Positions 6,620 to 13,798 of a DNA stretch of 14,229 nucleotides are shown piece by piece. Origin of the DNA: Deltaproteobacteria bacterium (GTDB taxonomy: Bacteria > Desulfobacterota > SM23-61); NCBI GenBank assembly GCA_029857975.1, contig JAOUFX010000017.1, positions 1-14,229 on the forward strand, read 5' to 3'. How positions within the stretch are numbered: the stretch's first letter is position 1; each line of letters opens with the position of its first letter. The notes below the pieces were generated by a model. It was not told the DNA's origin, searched no databases, and was given only the letters and a program-made list of their open reading frames with translations. Position numbers and translations under genes: made by a program.

Positions 6620-8338
6620 GTGAGTTCCCAGAAGGAAAAAACTATAGCCATCAGCCAAACCCGTACCTGGTCCGAAATGAAAATCGGTGGATTACTGGGA
6701 TATATTTCTATATGGGCCTTCTTCGGCGTCTTTTTAATTTATCCCCTGATTCGTCTCTTTTACGACGCCTTCACGACCGACGAAGGCACTTTGACCCTCT
6801 TCAACTTTTATCAGTTTTTTACTGACTCTTATTATTTAAGGGCCCTTTTGAATTCCATTCTTCTCGGCGTCGCCACGGTTATCACTACCTCGATCATCGG
6901 TATCACCATTGCCTTCCTCCTATTACGCTACGAATTTCCCGGAAGAAAACTTTTTTCCTTCCTTTCGATCATTCCCATGATCATGCCCCCCCTGGTCGGG
7001 GTCATGGGCTTCGTGTTTATTATGGGGAGGGCCGGAACGGTGAACGTGATTCTGATGGACTATTTTGGGTTTACCCAACCGGTCAATTTCATGTATGGAA
7101 TCCATGGAGTCCTGCTGGTAGAGACCTTGCACTTATTTCCCCTCATGACTCTTTCCATCGTCGACGCTCTCGGGAAAATTGACCTTTCTTTAGATGAAGC
7201 CGCAGAAAGCGTAGGGTCGCGCGGTTTCAGAAAATTCTGGGACATTACCTTCCCACTCACTACCCCAGGATACGTCTCCGGCGCCCTTTTGGTCTTTATC
7301 TGGACTTTTGCCGATTTTGCCACTCCCCTGGTGGTGGGGATTGATGACCTGCTGGCCTCTCAGGCCTACCTGAATATCGTCCAGTTCGTGGACCGCAGGC
7401 TCTTTAAGATGGGGATTGTCATCTCGGCCATTATGGTTTTGTTGGCTATCGTCTTTCTTATTATTGCCAAAAAATACGTGTCCATTAAGGATTACACTTC
7501 CCTCTCTTATTCCAAGATCGAGAGAAAAAAAATTTCACCCTGGGGCCGGGTCTTGGTTTTAATTTTCCTGGTCGTTGTTTTGATCTTCGCTTTTATCCCC
7601 TACCTGGGCATTGCCCTTGATTCTTTCGGCAGGGGATGGGCCTTGACGCCCATTCCGGTAAAATACACTCTGCAGTATTTTGAGCGGGTGGCGATCGAGA
7701 CCCCCAAGTTCATCATCAATAGTTTGCTTTTTTCGGGAATTTCGGTGCTGATCTGCATTATCGTAGGGGTTCCCGTGGCCTGGGTAATGGCCCGCACCAA
7801 ACTTCCCGGAAGAGAACTCCTGGACTCGCTCACGACCCTGATCTTAGCCCTTCCAGGTACGGGAATCGGTATTGCTTACCTCCGGGCCTTCCGGGAGCCC
7901 TTCCCTTTCATGAGTACCGCCCTCATCGGCATGTGGATCGTCATCCCGCTCGTACTCGGGGTGAGGCGGCTTCCCTATACAGTGCGGGGAACTTTTGCCT
8001 CCCTACTATTGGTTCCCAAATCCATCGAAGAAGCGGCGGAAAGCGTGGGAGCGACCAAAGCCAAAACCTTTAAAGATGTAGTAGCGCCCCTCATCTGGAA
8101 GGGGATCCTGGTGGGGGCCCTGTATTCATTCATTCTGGCTCTCCAGGAAGCATCGGCTACCCTCCTTCTGGTGGTTCCGGGGCATGAGATGATGACCGTG
8201 GGGATTTTTAACTTCTACATCGGTGGCTCGGTGAACGAGGCTGCTGCTTTGGGCTTTATTTTAATTCTCCTGGGAGCCTTCTGCCTCATGGCAATCAATA
8301 AAGTTGCCGGCACGCGCATGGGCGGAGTGTTTGGATAA
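6620..8338 (+). CDS. ABC transporter permease, two fused membrane domains
   Basis: The 572-residue inner-membrane protein has about 12 hydrophobic segments, six in each half. It therefore represents two BPD_transp_1 permease domains on one chain, as in FbpB-type iron and PhnU/V-like phosphonate importers. Each half carries the cytoplasmic EAA loop that docks on the ATPase: EAAESVGSRGFRKF (193-206) and EAAESVGATKAKTF (471-484). A hydrophilic linker at about 284-310 separates the halves. Translation starts at GTG (6620), since no ATG lies close by and GAG about nine bases upstream is the only ribosome-site-like sequence. The gene starts 15 bases after the ATPase stop, so translational coupling is likely. 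One chain can supply the whole membrane channel, so no separate second permease is needed. Substrate identity is not evident. Confidence 0.92.
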   Translation: MSSQKEKTIAISQTRTWSEMKIGGLLGYISIWAFFGVFLIYPLIRLFYDAFTTDEGTLTLFNFYQFFTDSYYLRALLNSILLGVATVITTSIIGITIAFLLLRYEFPGRKLFSFLSIIPMIMPPLVGVMGFVFIMGRAGTVNVILMDYFGFTQPVNFMYGIHGVLLVETLHLFPLMTLSIVDALGKIDLSLDEAAESVGSRGFRKFWDITFPLTTPGYVSGALLVFIWTFADFATPLVVGIDDLLASQAYLNIVQFVDRRLFKMGIVISAIMVLLAIVFLIIAKKYVSIKDYTSLSYSKIERKKISPWGRVLVLIFLVVVLIFAFIPYLGIALDSFGRGWALTPIPVKYTLQYFERVAIETPKFIINSLLFSGISVLICIIVGVPVAWVMARTKLPGRELLDSLTTLILALPGTGIGIAYLRAFREPFPFMSTALIGMWIVIPLVLGVRRLPYTVRGTFASLLLVPKSIEEAAESVGATKAKTFKDVVAPLIWKGILVGALYSFILALQEASATLLLVVPGHEMMTVGIFNFYIGGSVNEAAALGFILILLGAFCLMAINKVAGTRMGGVFG

Positions 8339-8383
8339 AAACCAAAAAAGTTTACTGGACGCAGATTAACAGCAAAAAAATTG

Positions 8384-8432
8384 GTAAGGCGTGATGAGGC
8401 AAGTCGCCTTACGCCTTAGGGTTTTTATATTT
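8384..8432 (+). terminator. Stem-loop with U-rich tail between permease and lyase genes
   Basis: GTAAGGCG (8384-8391) can pair with CGCCTTAC (8405-8412). Alternatively TAAGGCGT (8385-8392) can pair with ACGCCTTA (8411-8418), so two mutually exclusive stems share a left arm. The second stem is followed by GGGTTTTTATATTTCTTT, a U-rich tail resembling an intrinsic terminator. Only about 48 bases remain before the lyase start codon and no promoter was found there, so partial readthrough or attenuation is more likely than complete termination. Confidence 0.5.
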
Positions 8433-8479
8433 CTTTCGGCGTGCATCTGCGCCAAGTTGCGTCGTAGGGGGTCCTTGCC

Positions 8480-9982
8480 ATGAAAAATAAAAGACTCTGG
8501 GGTAAGAGGTTGGCCAAAGAGTTAGCGGCTATTACGGAGGTTTTTACCTCTGGGAGGGACGTCCGCGGAACGGTTTCGGCTGATGAGCGGTTGGTTCCCT
8601 ATGATATTTGGGGCAGCAGGGCCCATGTTCTTATGCTGGCCAGGCAAGGAATTTTACCTAAGCCTTTGGCCAGAGTTCTGATCAAAGGTTTAGGAAAGAT
8701 AGAAAATGCCTGGGAGCAAGGAGAGTTTTTTCTTGACCCAGCGGAAGAAGACGTACACAGCAACGTGGAGAGTTGGCTGATTAAAAAATTTGGTTTAAAA
8801 GTTGGCGGACGACTCCATACGGCCCGCAGCCGCAACGACCAGGTTGCCGTGGACATGCGCCTTTATCTAAGGGACAACGCTCTAAATTTTTTGTCCGAAC
8901 TCACTTCCCTGATCAAGGTCCTCCTGGATCAGGCTCAAAAACAACGAAGCACCATTTTCCCCGGTTATACGCACCATCAACCCGCCCAAATAACTACCTT
9001 GGGCCACATATGGCTCTCTTTCGCCGAATCATTGAACCGAGACGGGCAGCGTTTTAAAGACTGGTATGAACGTTTCAACCAAAACCCTCTCGGTTCCATG
9101 ACCGGTTACGGTACGAGTTTCGCCATCGACCGCAATCTCACCTCCAAGCTGCTGGGGTTCGAAAATCCTTGCCCCAATTCTCTCGACCCGATTCAGAACC
9201 GGTGGGAACCGGAAGCGGAAATGGGGTTTGCCCTTGCCGCCATGATGAATCATTTGAGCTCCCTGGCGCAGATGCTGATCCTTTTTAGCACGCGGGAGTT
9301 TGGCCTGTTCAGTCTGGACGACGCCTATTGCACGGGCAGTTCAATGATGCCGCAAAAGCGCAATCCAGACCCTCTGGAAATCATCAAGGCGAAGGCGGCA
9401 GTTGCCCAAGGCCTGTTGGCCAGCCTACTGTCTATCGGCCGGTCCCTCTTTCTGGGATATAACCGCGATACCCAGTGGACAAAATATTTGATTATGGATT
9501 TGATTGATGAATGCATTTCCGCCCCCAGGATTGCGGCGGAGATTGTTGCTTCCTTGCATATTCATAAGGATAAAATGGCCGGGCTCTGCCAGAAGGGATT
9601 TATCACCGCGCCAGACATTTTAGAGAGATTGGTTCAAGACTGGGGACTGCCTTTTCGTCAGGCCAAAATGGCGGTGGAAAAGGCCGTGAAATATTCCGAA
9701 GCGGAAGAGGGGGAGCAAATCTCACCATCCGCCTTACAGCGGTCGTTGCGAGAGGAAGGCTTCAGCCTGAAGATGGAGCAAAAATTTATTCCCATGGCCC
9801 AGGATCCGAAGTTGATCGTCTCGCGGAGGAAAGCCATTGGCGGGACTTCCTTTGAGGCCCTGGGGAAAAATATTGCAGGCCTAACAGCCTCCCTCCAGGT
9901 TATCCGCCGGTGGCTCGCCCAGAAAAGGAAGCAGCAAGCGATGGCTAAAACCCGTCTGGCTGAGATGGAATGCGATCTTTAA
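8480..9982 (+). CDS. Argininosuccinate lyase family protein (divergent ArgH-like C-N lyase)
   Basis: This 500-residue cytoplasmic lyase of the fumarase/aspartase superfamily cleaves a C-N bond, typically releasing fumarate. The ArgH-type start is LWGKRL (6-11), followed by DIWGSRAHVLML (42-53). Further motifs are EDVHSNVES (90-98), GRLHTARSRNDQ (110-121), PGYTHHQPAQ (161-170) with the catalytic-histidine region, and the superfamily signature GSSMMPQKRNPD (286-297) with its catalytic serine loop. It departs from canonical ArgH in several places: Y-N-R-D-T-Q-W-T-K (327-335) replaces the usual YN(R/K)D-x-QEDK, NSLDPIQNRWE (233-243) replaces NSLDAVSDRDF, and GSMTGYGTSFAIDR (205-218) replaces a GSGALAGT-type segment. 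The length exceeds typical ArgH (about 460). AGGGGG eight to nine bases upstream supports the ATG. Its place after an ABC importer, without arg genes, suggests catabolism of an imported N-substituted aspartate rather than arginine synthesis; a true ArgH role is not excluded. Confidence 0.82.
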   Translation: MKNKRLWGKRLAKELAAITEVFTSGRDVRGTVSADERLVPYDIWGSRAHVLMLARQGILPKPLARVLIKGLGKIENAWEQGEFFLDPAEEDVHSNVESWLIKKFGLKVGGRLHTARSRNDQVAVDMRLYLRDNALNFLSELTSLIKVLLDQAQKQRSTIFPGYTHHQPAQITTLGHIWLSFAESLNRDGQRFKDWYERFNQNPLGSMTGYGTSFAIDRNLTSKLLGFENPCPNSLDPIQNRWEPEAEMGFALAAMMNHLSSLAQMLILFSTREFGLFSLDDAYCTGSSMMPQKRNPDPLEIIKAKAAVAQGLLASLLSIGRSLFLGYNRDTQWTKYLIMDLIDECISAPRIAAEIVASLHIHKDKMAGLCQKGFITAPDILERLVQDWGLPFRQAKMAVEKAVKYSEAEEGEQISPSALQRSLREEGFSLKMEQKFIPMAQDPKLIVSRRKAIGGTSFEALGKNIAGLTASLQVIRRWLAQKRKQQAMAKTRLAEMECDL

Positions 9983-10493
9983 AATTGGTTAACTAATTCG
10001 AATTTAGGGGACCTGGCTCAAAAAATTCAAAGGTATTTCACGCCTTCTTCTTGCTTCAGGCCACGGCAGAGGCTGAAGCCCCTACCCCCAAATGGCGGGA
10101 AATCTCCGCCATAGGAAAATCCATCTCCGATTTATTCAATACAACACTTCTTTTTCTGTGCTTAATTCCGTTACTCGGGACAGTATTTTTTCAATCGCCA
10201 TCGTCCATAAATATTATTGTGCCCTTCGATCCCACGGACCCTCACTTGATAAAGAGCCCTATGACCATCTAATCGAGCTTGCCAAGGAATGATTTCTATT
10301 TAATACGCTGCCTCAATCAGGCAAACGATAGTTTTGATGATATTGAGCAACGTTCCCTAAGTCGACCCAATAATTCGAAACCTATGTAACTGCTTCTGGG
10401 TCATTAAAATCTTTTCCCCTTTCATGGGGATATTTTAACCTGGGCATTAAGGGGAACATATTCTCTTGGGTAAAACACATCCTGAAAAATCGC
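9983..10493. other. Gene-poor AT-rich stretch between the lyase gene and the nickel/cobalt operon promoter
   Basis: No convincing gene is seen. Directly after the lyase stop are two overlapping palindromes: AATTGGTTAACTAATT (9983-9998, one mismatch pair) and AATTCGAATT (9995-10004). GCTTCAGGCC (10053-10062) can pair with GGCTGAAGC (10071-10079) with one bulged base, but no U-run follows. An open frame at 10092-10292 (66 codons, ATG, no ribosome site) ends in LDKEPYDHLIELAKE, which looks protein-like and could be a remnant. TTCCCCTT (10414-10421) and AAGGGGAA (10449-10456) form a further weak inverted pair. No clear terminator for the lyase operon was found. Confidence 0.4.
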
Positions 10494-10522
10494 TTGACAG
10501 ACTTGTTGAAATGTATTACTAA
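10494..10522 (+). promoter_or_regulatory. Candidate sigma-70 promoter of the nickel/cobalt transport operon
   Basis: A perfect TTGACA (10494-10499) is followed after 17 bases by TACTAA (10517-10522), a modest -10 element within an AT-rich run. Transcription would begin near 10529. The first confident gene starts at 11019, leaving a leader of about 490 bases. The -10 element is overlapped by the left half of an inverted repeat described separately, as expected for a repressible promoter. Confidence 0.5.
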
Positions 10523-10539
10523 AATTAAAAACGTAACAT
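10513..10539 (+). promoter_or_regulatory. Candidate NikR operator
   Basis: GTATTAC (10513-10519), 13 bases, then GTAACAT (10533-10539) matches six of seven positions in each half of the NikR operator GTGTTAC-N13/14-GTAACAC proposed by comparative genomics for deltaproteobacteria and archaea (recollection). The site covers the -10 element and the predicted transcription start of the promoter at 10494, an ideal position for repression. A further GTAACAT lies 30 bases downstream (10563-10569) inside the small palindrome GTAACATCATTAC. Position upstream of a CbiM/NikM-type importer supports nickel-dependent regulation. No nikR gene is in the window. Confidence 0.5.
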
Positions 10540-10597
10540 TAAATCACACGAAACTATAAATAGTAACATCATTACCATTCCTCTGACTGTTCATTAT

Positions 10598-10990
10598 TTG
10601 TCGGAATTTGTGGTCCGATGGAAAATCTTAACAGGATCTGTGCCGCCTGGTAAGCCTGGGACGGACAATGGGTCAAAGGGGCTCGCGCATGGGCTGAACA
10701 GGACATTCACGTTCAAGCCGAAAAGGGTTTCCCTTAGCGCAAAGGTTTATCCTGGCATAGAAGCAGAACCGGCGTGCGGAGATTATACCTTGAACTTTTT
10801 CGCGTACTATCAGGCGAAGGGTTTTTCGGCGAGCATCCTGTCGGCGAGGTATTGGATCACAAAACCTTCAAGAAAGGCGGGACATATCCTTCGCGGGGAC
10901 TTTCCCGGGCGATCATCTCTGGATGAAAGACAGTCCAACGGTCGGCATGTTTTAGAGGAAAGAAGCGATATGCCAAGAAGGTATATTTGA
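10598..10990 (+). pseudogene. Possible decayed coding sequence in the leader of the transport operon
   Basis: A 130-codon frame with a TTG start runs to a stop 28 bases before the outer-membrane protein gene. Its middle looks protein-like (VSLSAKVYPG and CGDYTLNFFAYYQAKG). Downstream, the protein-like character appears to pass to the second frame (GEGFFGEHPVGEVLDHKTF) and then to the third, which ends in FPGDHLWMKDSPTVGMF and a stop near 10955. An upstream second-frame segment, AWDGQWVKGARAWAEQ, also looks coding. This is what a gene carrying several frameshifts would show. I recognise no family. Alternatively it is a noncoding leader that happens to be open. No start with a good ribosome site is present, so an intact gene is unlikely. 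Confidence 0.3.
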
Positions 10991-11018
10991 AAAACAAGGG
11001 GAAAAAGGGGAGAAAAGG

Positions 11019-11801
11019 ATGTATGGGGCGAGAGGGGTTGGAAAACTTGTACTTTGTACAGTTCTGTTCGTGCCCGCAGTTACTTGGGCCGCACATCCGC
11101 TCATTACAGATGATGCGGGGACCCAGGGGAAGGGCATGTTCCAGTTTGAGCTAAATGGTCAGTATGACAGTGATAAAGAAACTGTTGCGGGTGTATCTAC
11201 CAAGTCAACAGGCGGACAGGTTGGAGCCACGCTGTCCTACGGGATCATCGAGAGCGCTGATCTTGTTCTCAGCCTAGCATATGTCTGGGGCAGGGTTGAA
11301 GAAGATGGAGCAACTGCCTACGATGAAAAAGGAATCTCGGACACGACCGTTGAGGTCAAATGGCTGTTCTTCGGAAAAGAGGGCTGGAGCTTCGCCCTGA
11401 AGCCCGGCGTCAGTTTCCCGACCGGCGATGAAAATAAGGGTCTCGGCACAGGAAAGACCGGATATCATGTTTTCTTAATCGCCTCCAAGGAAGTAGGGTC
11501 ATGGGCGTTCCATGCTAATCTTGGATACATCCGGAACGAGAACAAGTTCGATGAGGAGCAAAACATCTGGCATGTGTCTCTGGCCACAACCTATGAGGTC
11601 GTCAAGGATTTGAAGGTAGTCGGCAACATCGGCAGCGAACGGAGTCTGGATAAAACGTCGGACAATGATCCCGCTTTTCTCATCGGCGGATTTATATATT
11701 CGGTTTCTAAGAATTTTGATTTCGACTTCGGCGTGAAATACGGCTGGACTTCGTCTGAGACAGACCTGTCCGTATTGGCAGGAATAGCATTCAGGTTTTA
11801 A
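11019..11801 (+). CDS. Outer-membrane beta-barrel protein (transporter/MetA-pathway-like family)
   Basis: The 260-residue precursor has a signal peptide (about residues 1-24, cleavage after VTWA) followed by AHPLITDDAGTQGKGMFQFEL, a hallmark opening of the barrel family named after the MetA phenol-degradation pathway. The remainder alternates short amphipathic strands with turns, for example GGQVGATLSYGIIESADLVLSLAYVWG and WSFALKPGVSFPTGDENKG. It ends in LSVLAGIAFRF, where the terminal aromatic is the usual BAM-recognition signal. GGGGAG six bases upstream supports the ATG. It is the first intact gene of the cluster, 49 bases before the CbiM/NikM gene, so it may serve as an outer-membrane pore for nickel or cobalt or a complex of them. 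That role is inferred only from position; members of this family have few tested functions. Confidence 0.8.
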   Translation: MYGARGVGKLVLCTVLFVPAVTWAAHPLITDDAGTQGKGMFQFELNGQYDSDKETVAGVSTKSTGGQVGATLSYGIIESADLVLSLAYVWGRVEEDGATAYDEKGISDTTVEVKWLFFGKEGWSFALKPGVSFPTGDENKGLGTGKTGYHVFLIASKEVGSWAFHANLGYIRNENKFDEEQNIWHVSLATTYEVVKDLKVVGNIGSERSLDKTSDNDPAFLIGGFIYSVSKNFDFDFGVKYGWTSSETDLSVLAGIAFRF

Positions 11802-11850
11802 TTCATGTGTTACATAAATCATAACCGCATTCTCTAAAGGAGGAACGACC

Positions 11851-12891
11851 ATGCATATGGCAGATGCGCTTCTTTCCCCGGCAGTGGGGACGACCCTTTG
11901 GGCAGGGACCCTGGCGGCAATGGGGTATGCGTCAAAAAAAATGAAAGAAAAATTCGACGATAAGATAATTCCGTTGATGGGGGTCCTCGGCGCCTTCATT
12001 TTCGCGGCGCAGATGATCAATTTCACAATACCCGGGACGGGTTCGAGTGGACACCTGGGTGGAGGGATGATCCTGGCCATCATGCTGGGCCCCTATGCAG
12101 CCTTTCTCGTTATGGCCTCGGTGCTGACGGTCCAGGCGCTGTTCTTCGCGGACGGTGGCCTTCTTGCCCTCGGCTGCAATATCTGGAACCTGGGCATCTA
12201 TCCCTGTTTTCTCGTCTATCCGTTGATCTATAAGCCCCTGGTCGGGGACAGCAGGAGTCCCAGGCGAATTCTTGTCGCATCGCTGGTGAGCGTTGTCGCG
12301 GCTTTGCAACTCGGCGCATTTTCAGTCGTCGTGGAGACGCTTTGGTCCGGCAAGAGCGAACTGCCTTTCGGCACCTTCGTTCTTCTGATGCAGCCGATCC
12401 ACCTTGCCATCGGCATTGTCGAGGGTTTTGTCACCGCCGGTGTCATCAACTATGTGCGCAACGCCAGGCCAGAAATCCTCGAAAGCATCACTGCGTCACG
12501 GCCGCTGGGCGCCGAGATTTCTGTGAGGAAGGTCATAATCACATTTGTGGTACTGGTGGTCGTAACAGGCGGTGCCCTCTCCTGGTTCGCTTCTACCCAT
12601 CCGGATGGCCTCGAGTGGTCCATCGAAAAGGTTACGGGTAAGAGCGAACTGCCGACACAGGAGCACGGGATCGCTCCGGTCCTCAAAAGCATCCAGGAAA
12701 AGACGGCGTTCCTTCCCGACTATAACTTCGGACCGGCTTCCACGGAAGAAAAAAAGAAGGAGGAATCCGCTTCCTGGCCGGGCATCGAAGCAGGCACGTC
12801 AGTGGCCGGTATCGTCGGTTCAGCAATCGTACTTGGAATGGTCATGCTCATTGGATTGGTAATCAGGTCATTCAGGAGAAGACATACATAA
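11851..12891 (+). CDS. cbiM: Nickel/cobalt ECF transporter substrate component CbiM/NikM fused to a PDGLE (NikN/CbiN) domain
   Basis: The 346-residue inner-membrane protein is the metal-capturing S component of an energy-coupling-factor importer. The start MHMADALLSP supplies the exact N-terminal Met-His needed for metal binding (the terminal amine and His2 in this family), with a further histidine in SGHLGGG (His68) and the family motif FADGGLLALGCNIWN (99-113). AAAGGAGG seven bases upstream fixes this start, which matters because residue 2 is functional. About seven membrane segments reach residue 250. Then STHPDGLEWSIEKV (248-261) is the PDGLE motif of NikN/CbiN partners, and a last membrane helix (about 314-337) ends in a basic tail. 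In many genomes the N partner is separate; here it is fused. Nickel versus cobalt cannot be settled from the protein, but the NikR-like operator favours nickel. Confidence 0.92.
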   Translation: MHMADALLSPAVGTTLWAGTLAAMGYASKKMKEKFDDKIIPLMGVLGAFIFAAQMINFTIPGTGSSGHLGGGMILAIMLGPYAAFLVMASVLTVQALFFADGGLLALGCNIWNLGIYPCFLVYPLIYKPLVGDSRSPRRILVASLVSVVAALQLGAFSVVVETLWSGKSELPFGTFVLLMQPIHLAIGIVEGFVTAGVINYVRNARPEILESITASRPLGAEISVRKVIITFVVLVVVTGGALSWFASTHPDGLEWSIEKVTGKSELPTQEHGIAPVLKSIQEKTAFLPDYNFGPASTEEKKKEESASWPGIEAGTSVAGIVGSAIVLGMVMLIGLVIRSFRRRHT

Positions 12892-12988
12892 ACAGTAGGG
12901 TATCACCCCGGTGAAAAATCCCTGTATTCTCGTCGGGGCGTATGGTATTCTGGGTCTATTGAAGGCACCCAGTATTCCTGGATGACCA

Positions 12989-13798
12989 ATGACATTTGAT
13001 AAGGAATATTACAACCTCGGGCGGCTTGACCGGCTCTCTTACAAGAACACCTTCGTACATCGTCTTGACCCGCGAGCGAAGCTGATCGCCACGCTGCTTT
13101 TCCTGTTCACCGTTATCTCTTTTTCCAAGTATGAGGTCGTAGCGCTGATCCCGTTCTTTCTCTTTCCGGTGCTTTTCATGACCATCGGAGATATCCCATT
13201 CCTGTTCATCCTCAAGAAAGTGCTGATCGTTTCTCCCTTTGCGATCTTTATCGGCATCTTTAATCCGCTACTTGATACCGGGCATGTCTTGGTTCTCTCC
13301 GGGCTCACGATTTCTGCGGGATGGTTCTCTTTTTTCTCGATCCTGCTAAAGTTCGCCCTTACGATCAGCGCGGCGCTCCTCCTTATCGCCACAACCCCTT
13401 TTCCCAGCGTCTGTCACGCGTTCAGACGCCTCGGTATGCCGTCGCTCTTCGTCTCGCAGCTCCTCTTCCTTTACCGTTATATTTTTGTGCTCGTGGAAGA
13501 GGCAATGCGGATTGTCCGCGCGCGGGACATGCGGTCGTTCGGCGCGAGCGGCACCGGGATCAAGGTTTTCGTTCGCATCATCGGAATCCTTTTCCTCCGG
13601 ACCATAGAGCGGGCTGAGAGGATATACTATGCCATGCTCTCGCGGGGATTCCAAGGGGACATACCGACCTTCAAACGTTCCCATATCACGGCGATCGACC
13701 TGGTATTCGTGGCGTCGACCATCTTGTTTCTCTTCGTCTTCCGATTCTTCTCCGTCACCCAAGGGGTCGGCCGCATTGCCCAGGAGTTGTTTAGATGA
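12989..13798 (+). CDS. cbiQ: Nickel/cobalt ECF transporter transmembrane component CbiQ/NikQ
   Basis: The 269-residue membrane protein is the T component that links the metal-binding subunit to the ATPase. [17 protein letters not shown] (16-32) is the usual CbiQ opening. About five hydrophobic segments follow, and the cytoplasmic coupling region contains RARDMRSFG (177-185) and [17 protein letters not shown] (207-223), which correspond to the two Ala-Arg-Gly-type motifs that contact the ATPases. Length is typical. The gap from the CbiM stop is 97 bases and the ribosome site is weak (TGGATGA just upstream of ATG 12989). Its stop overlaps the next start as ATGA, which indicates translational coupling to cbiO. 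Confidence 0.92.
   Translation: MTFDKEYYNLGRLDRLSYKNTFVHRLDPRAKLIATLLFLFTVISFSKYEVVALIPFFLFPVLFMTIGDIPFLFILKKVLIVSPFAIFIGIFNPLLDTGHVLVLSGLTISAGWFSFFSILLKFALTISAALLLIATTPFPSVCHAFRRLGMPSLFVSQLLFLYRYIFVLVEEAMRIVRARDMRSFGASGTGIKVFVRIIGILFLRTIERAERIYYAMLSRGFQGDIPTFKRSHITAIDLVFVASTILFLFVFRFFSVTQGVGRIAQELFR

Noticed and set aside
4275..8338. Assignment of the importer as a ferric iron transporter (FbpABC)
   Set aside because: The ATPase and fused permease fit, but the binding protein lacks the adjacent tyrosines needed for iron, and the linked lyase points to an organic substrate.
8480..9982. Assignment of the lyase as ordinary biosynthetic ArgH
   Set aside because: It is not excluded, but the substituted substrate-loop residues, longer chain and importer context make it insecure, so only the family name is given and no symbol.
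10092..10292. A 66-codon ATG frame ending in LDKEPYDHLIELAKE
   Set aside because: There is no ribosome site, no recognisable family, and only the end looks protein-like. It is noted as a possible remnant within the gene-poor stretch rather than called a gene.
10598..11018. Cobalamin riboswitch in the leader of the cbi-type operon
   Set aside because: The B12-box and the other conserved core segments I looked for are absent. A metal-repressor site at the promoter explains regulation better.
11499..12083. A 194-codon minus-strand frame across the barrel/CbiM junction
   Set aside because: It lies opposite two confident genes, overlaps both and shows no domain motifs.
12911..12985. A 24-codon GTG-initiated frame between the CbiM and CbiQ genes (MKNPCILVGAYGILGLLK...)
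   Set aside because: The nearest AGGG lies about 14 bases upstream, too far to be a good ribosome site, and the frame is short enough to occur by chance. The fused PDGLE domain leaves no missing small subunit to explain it.
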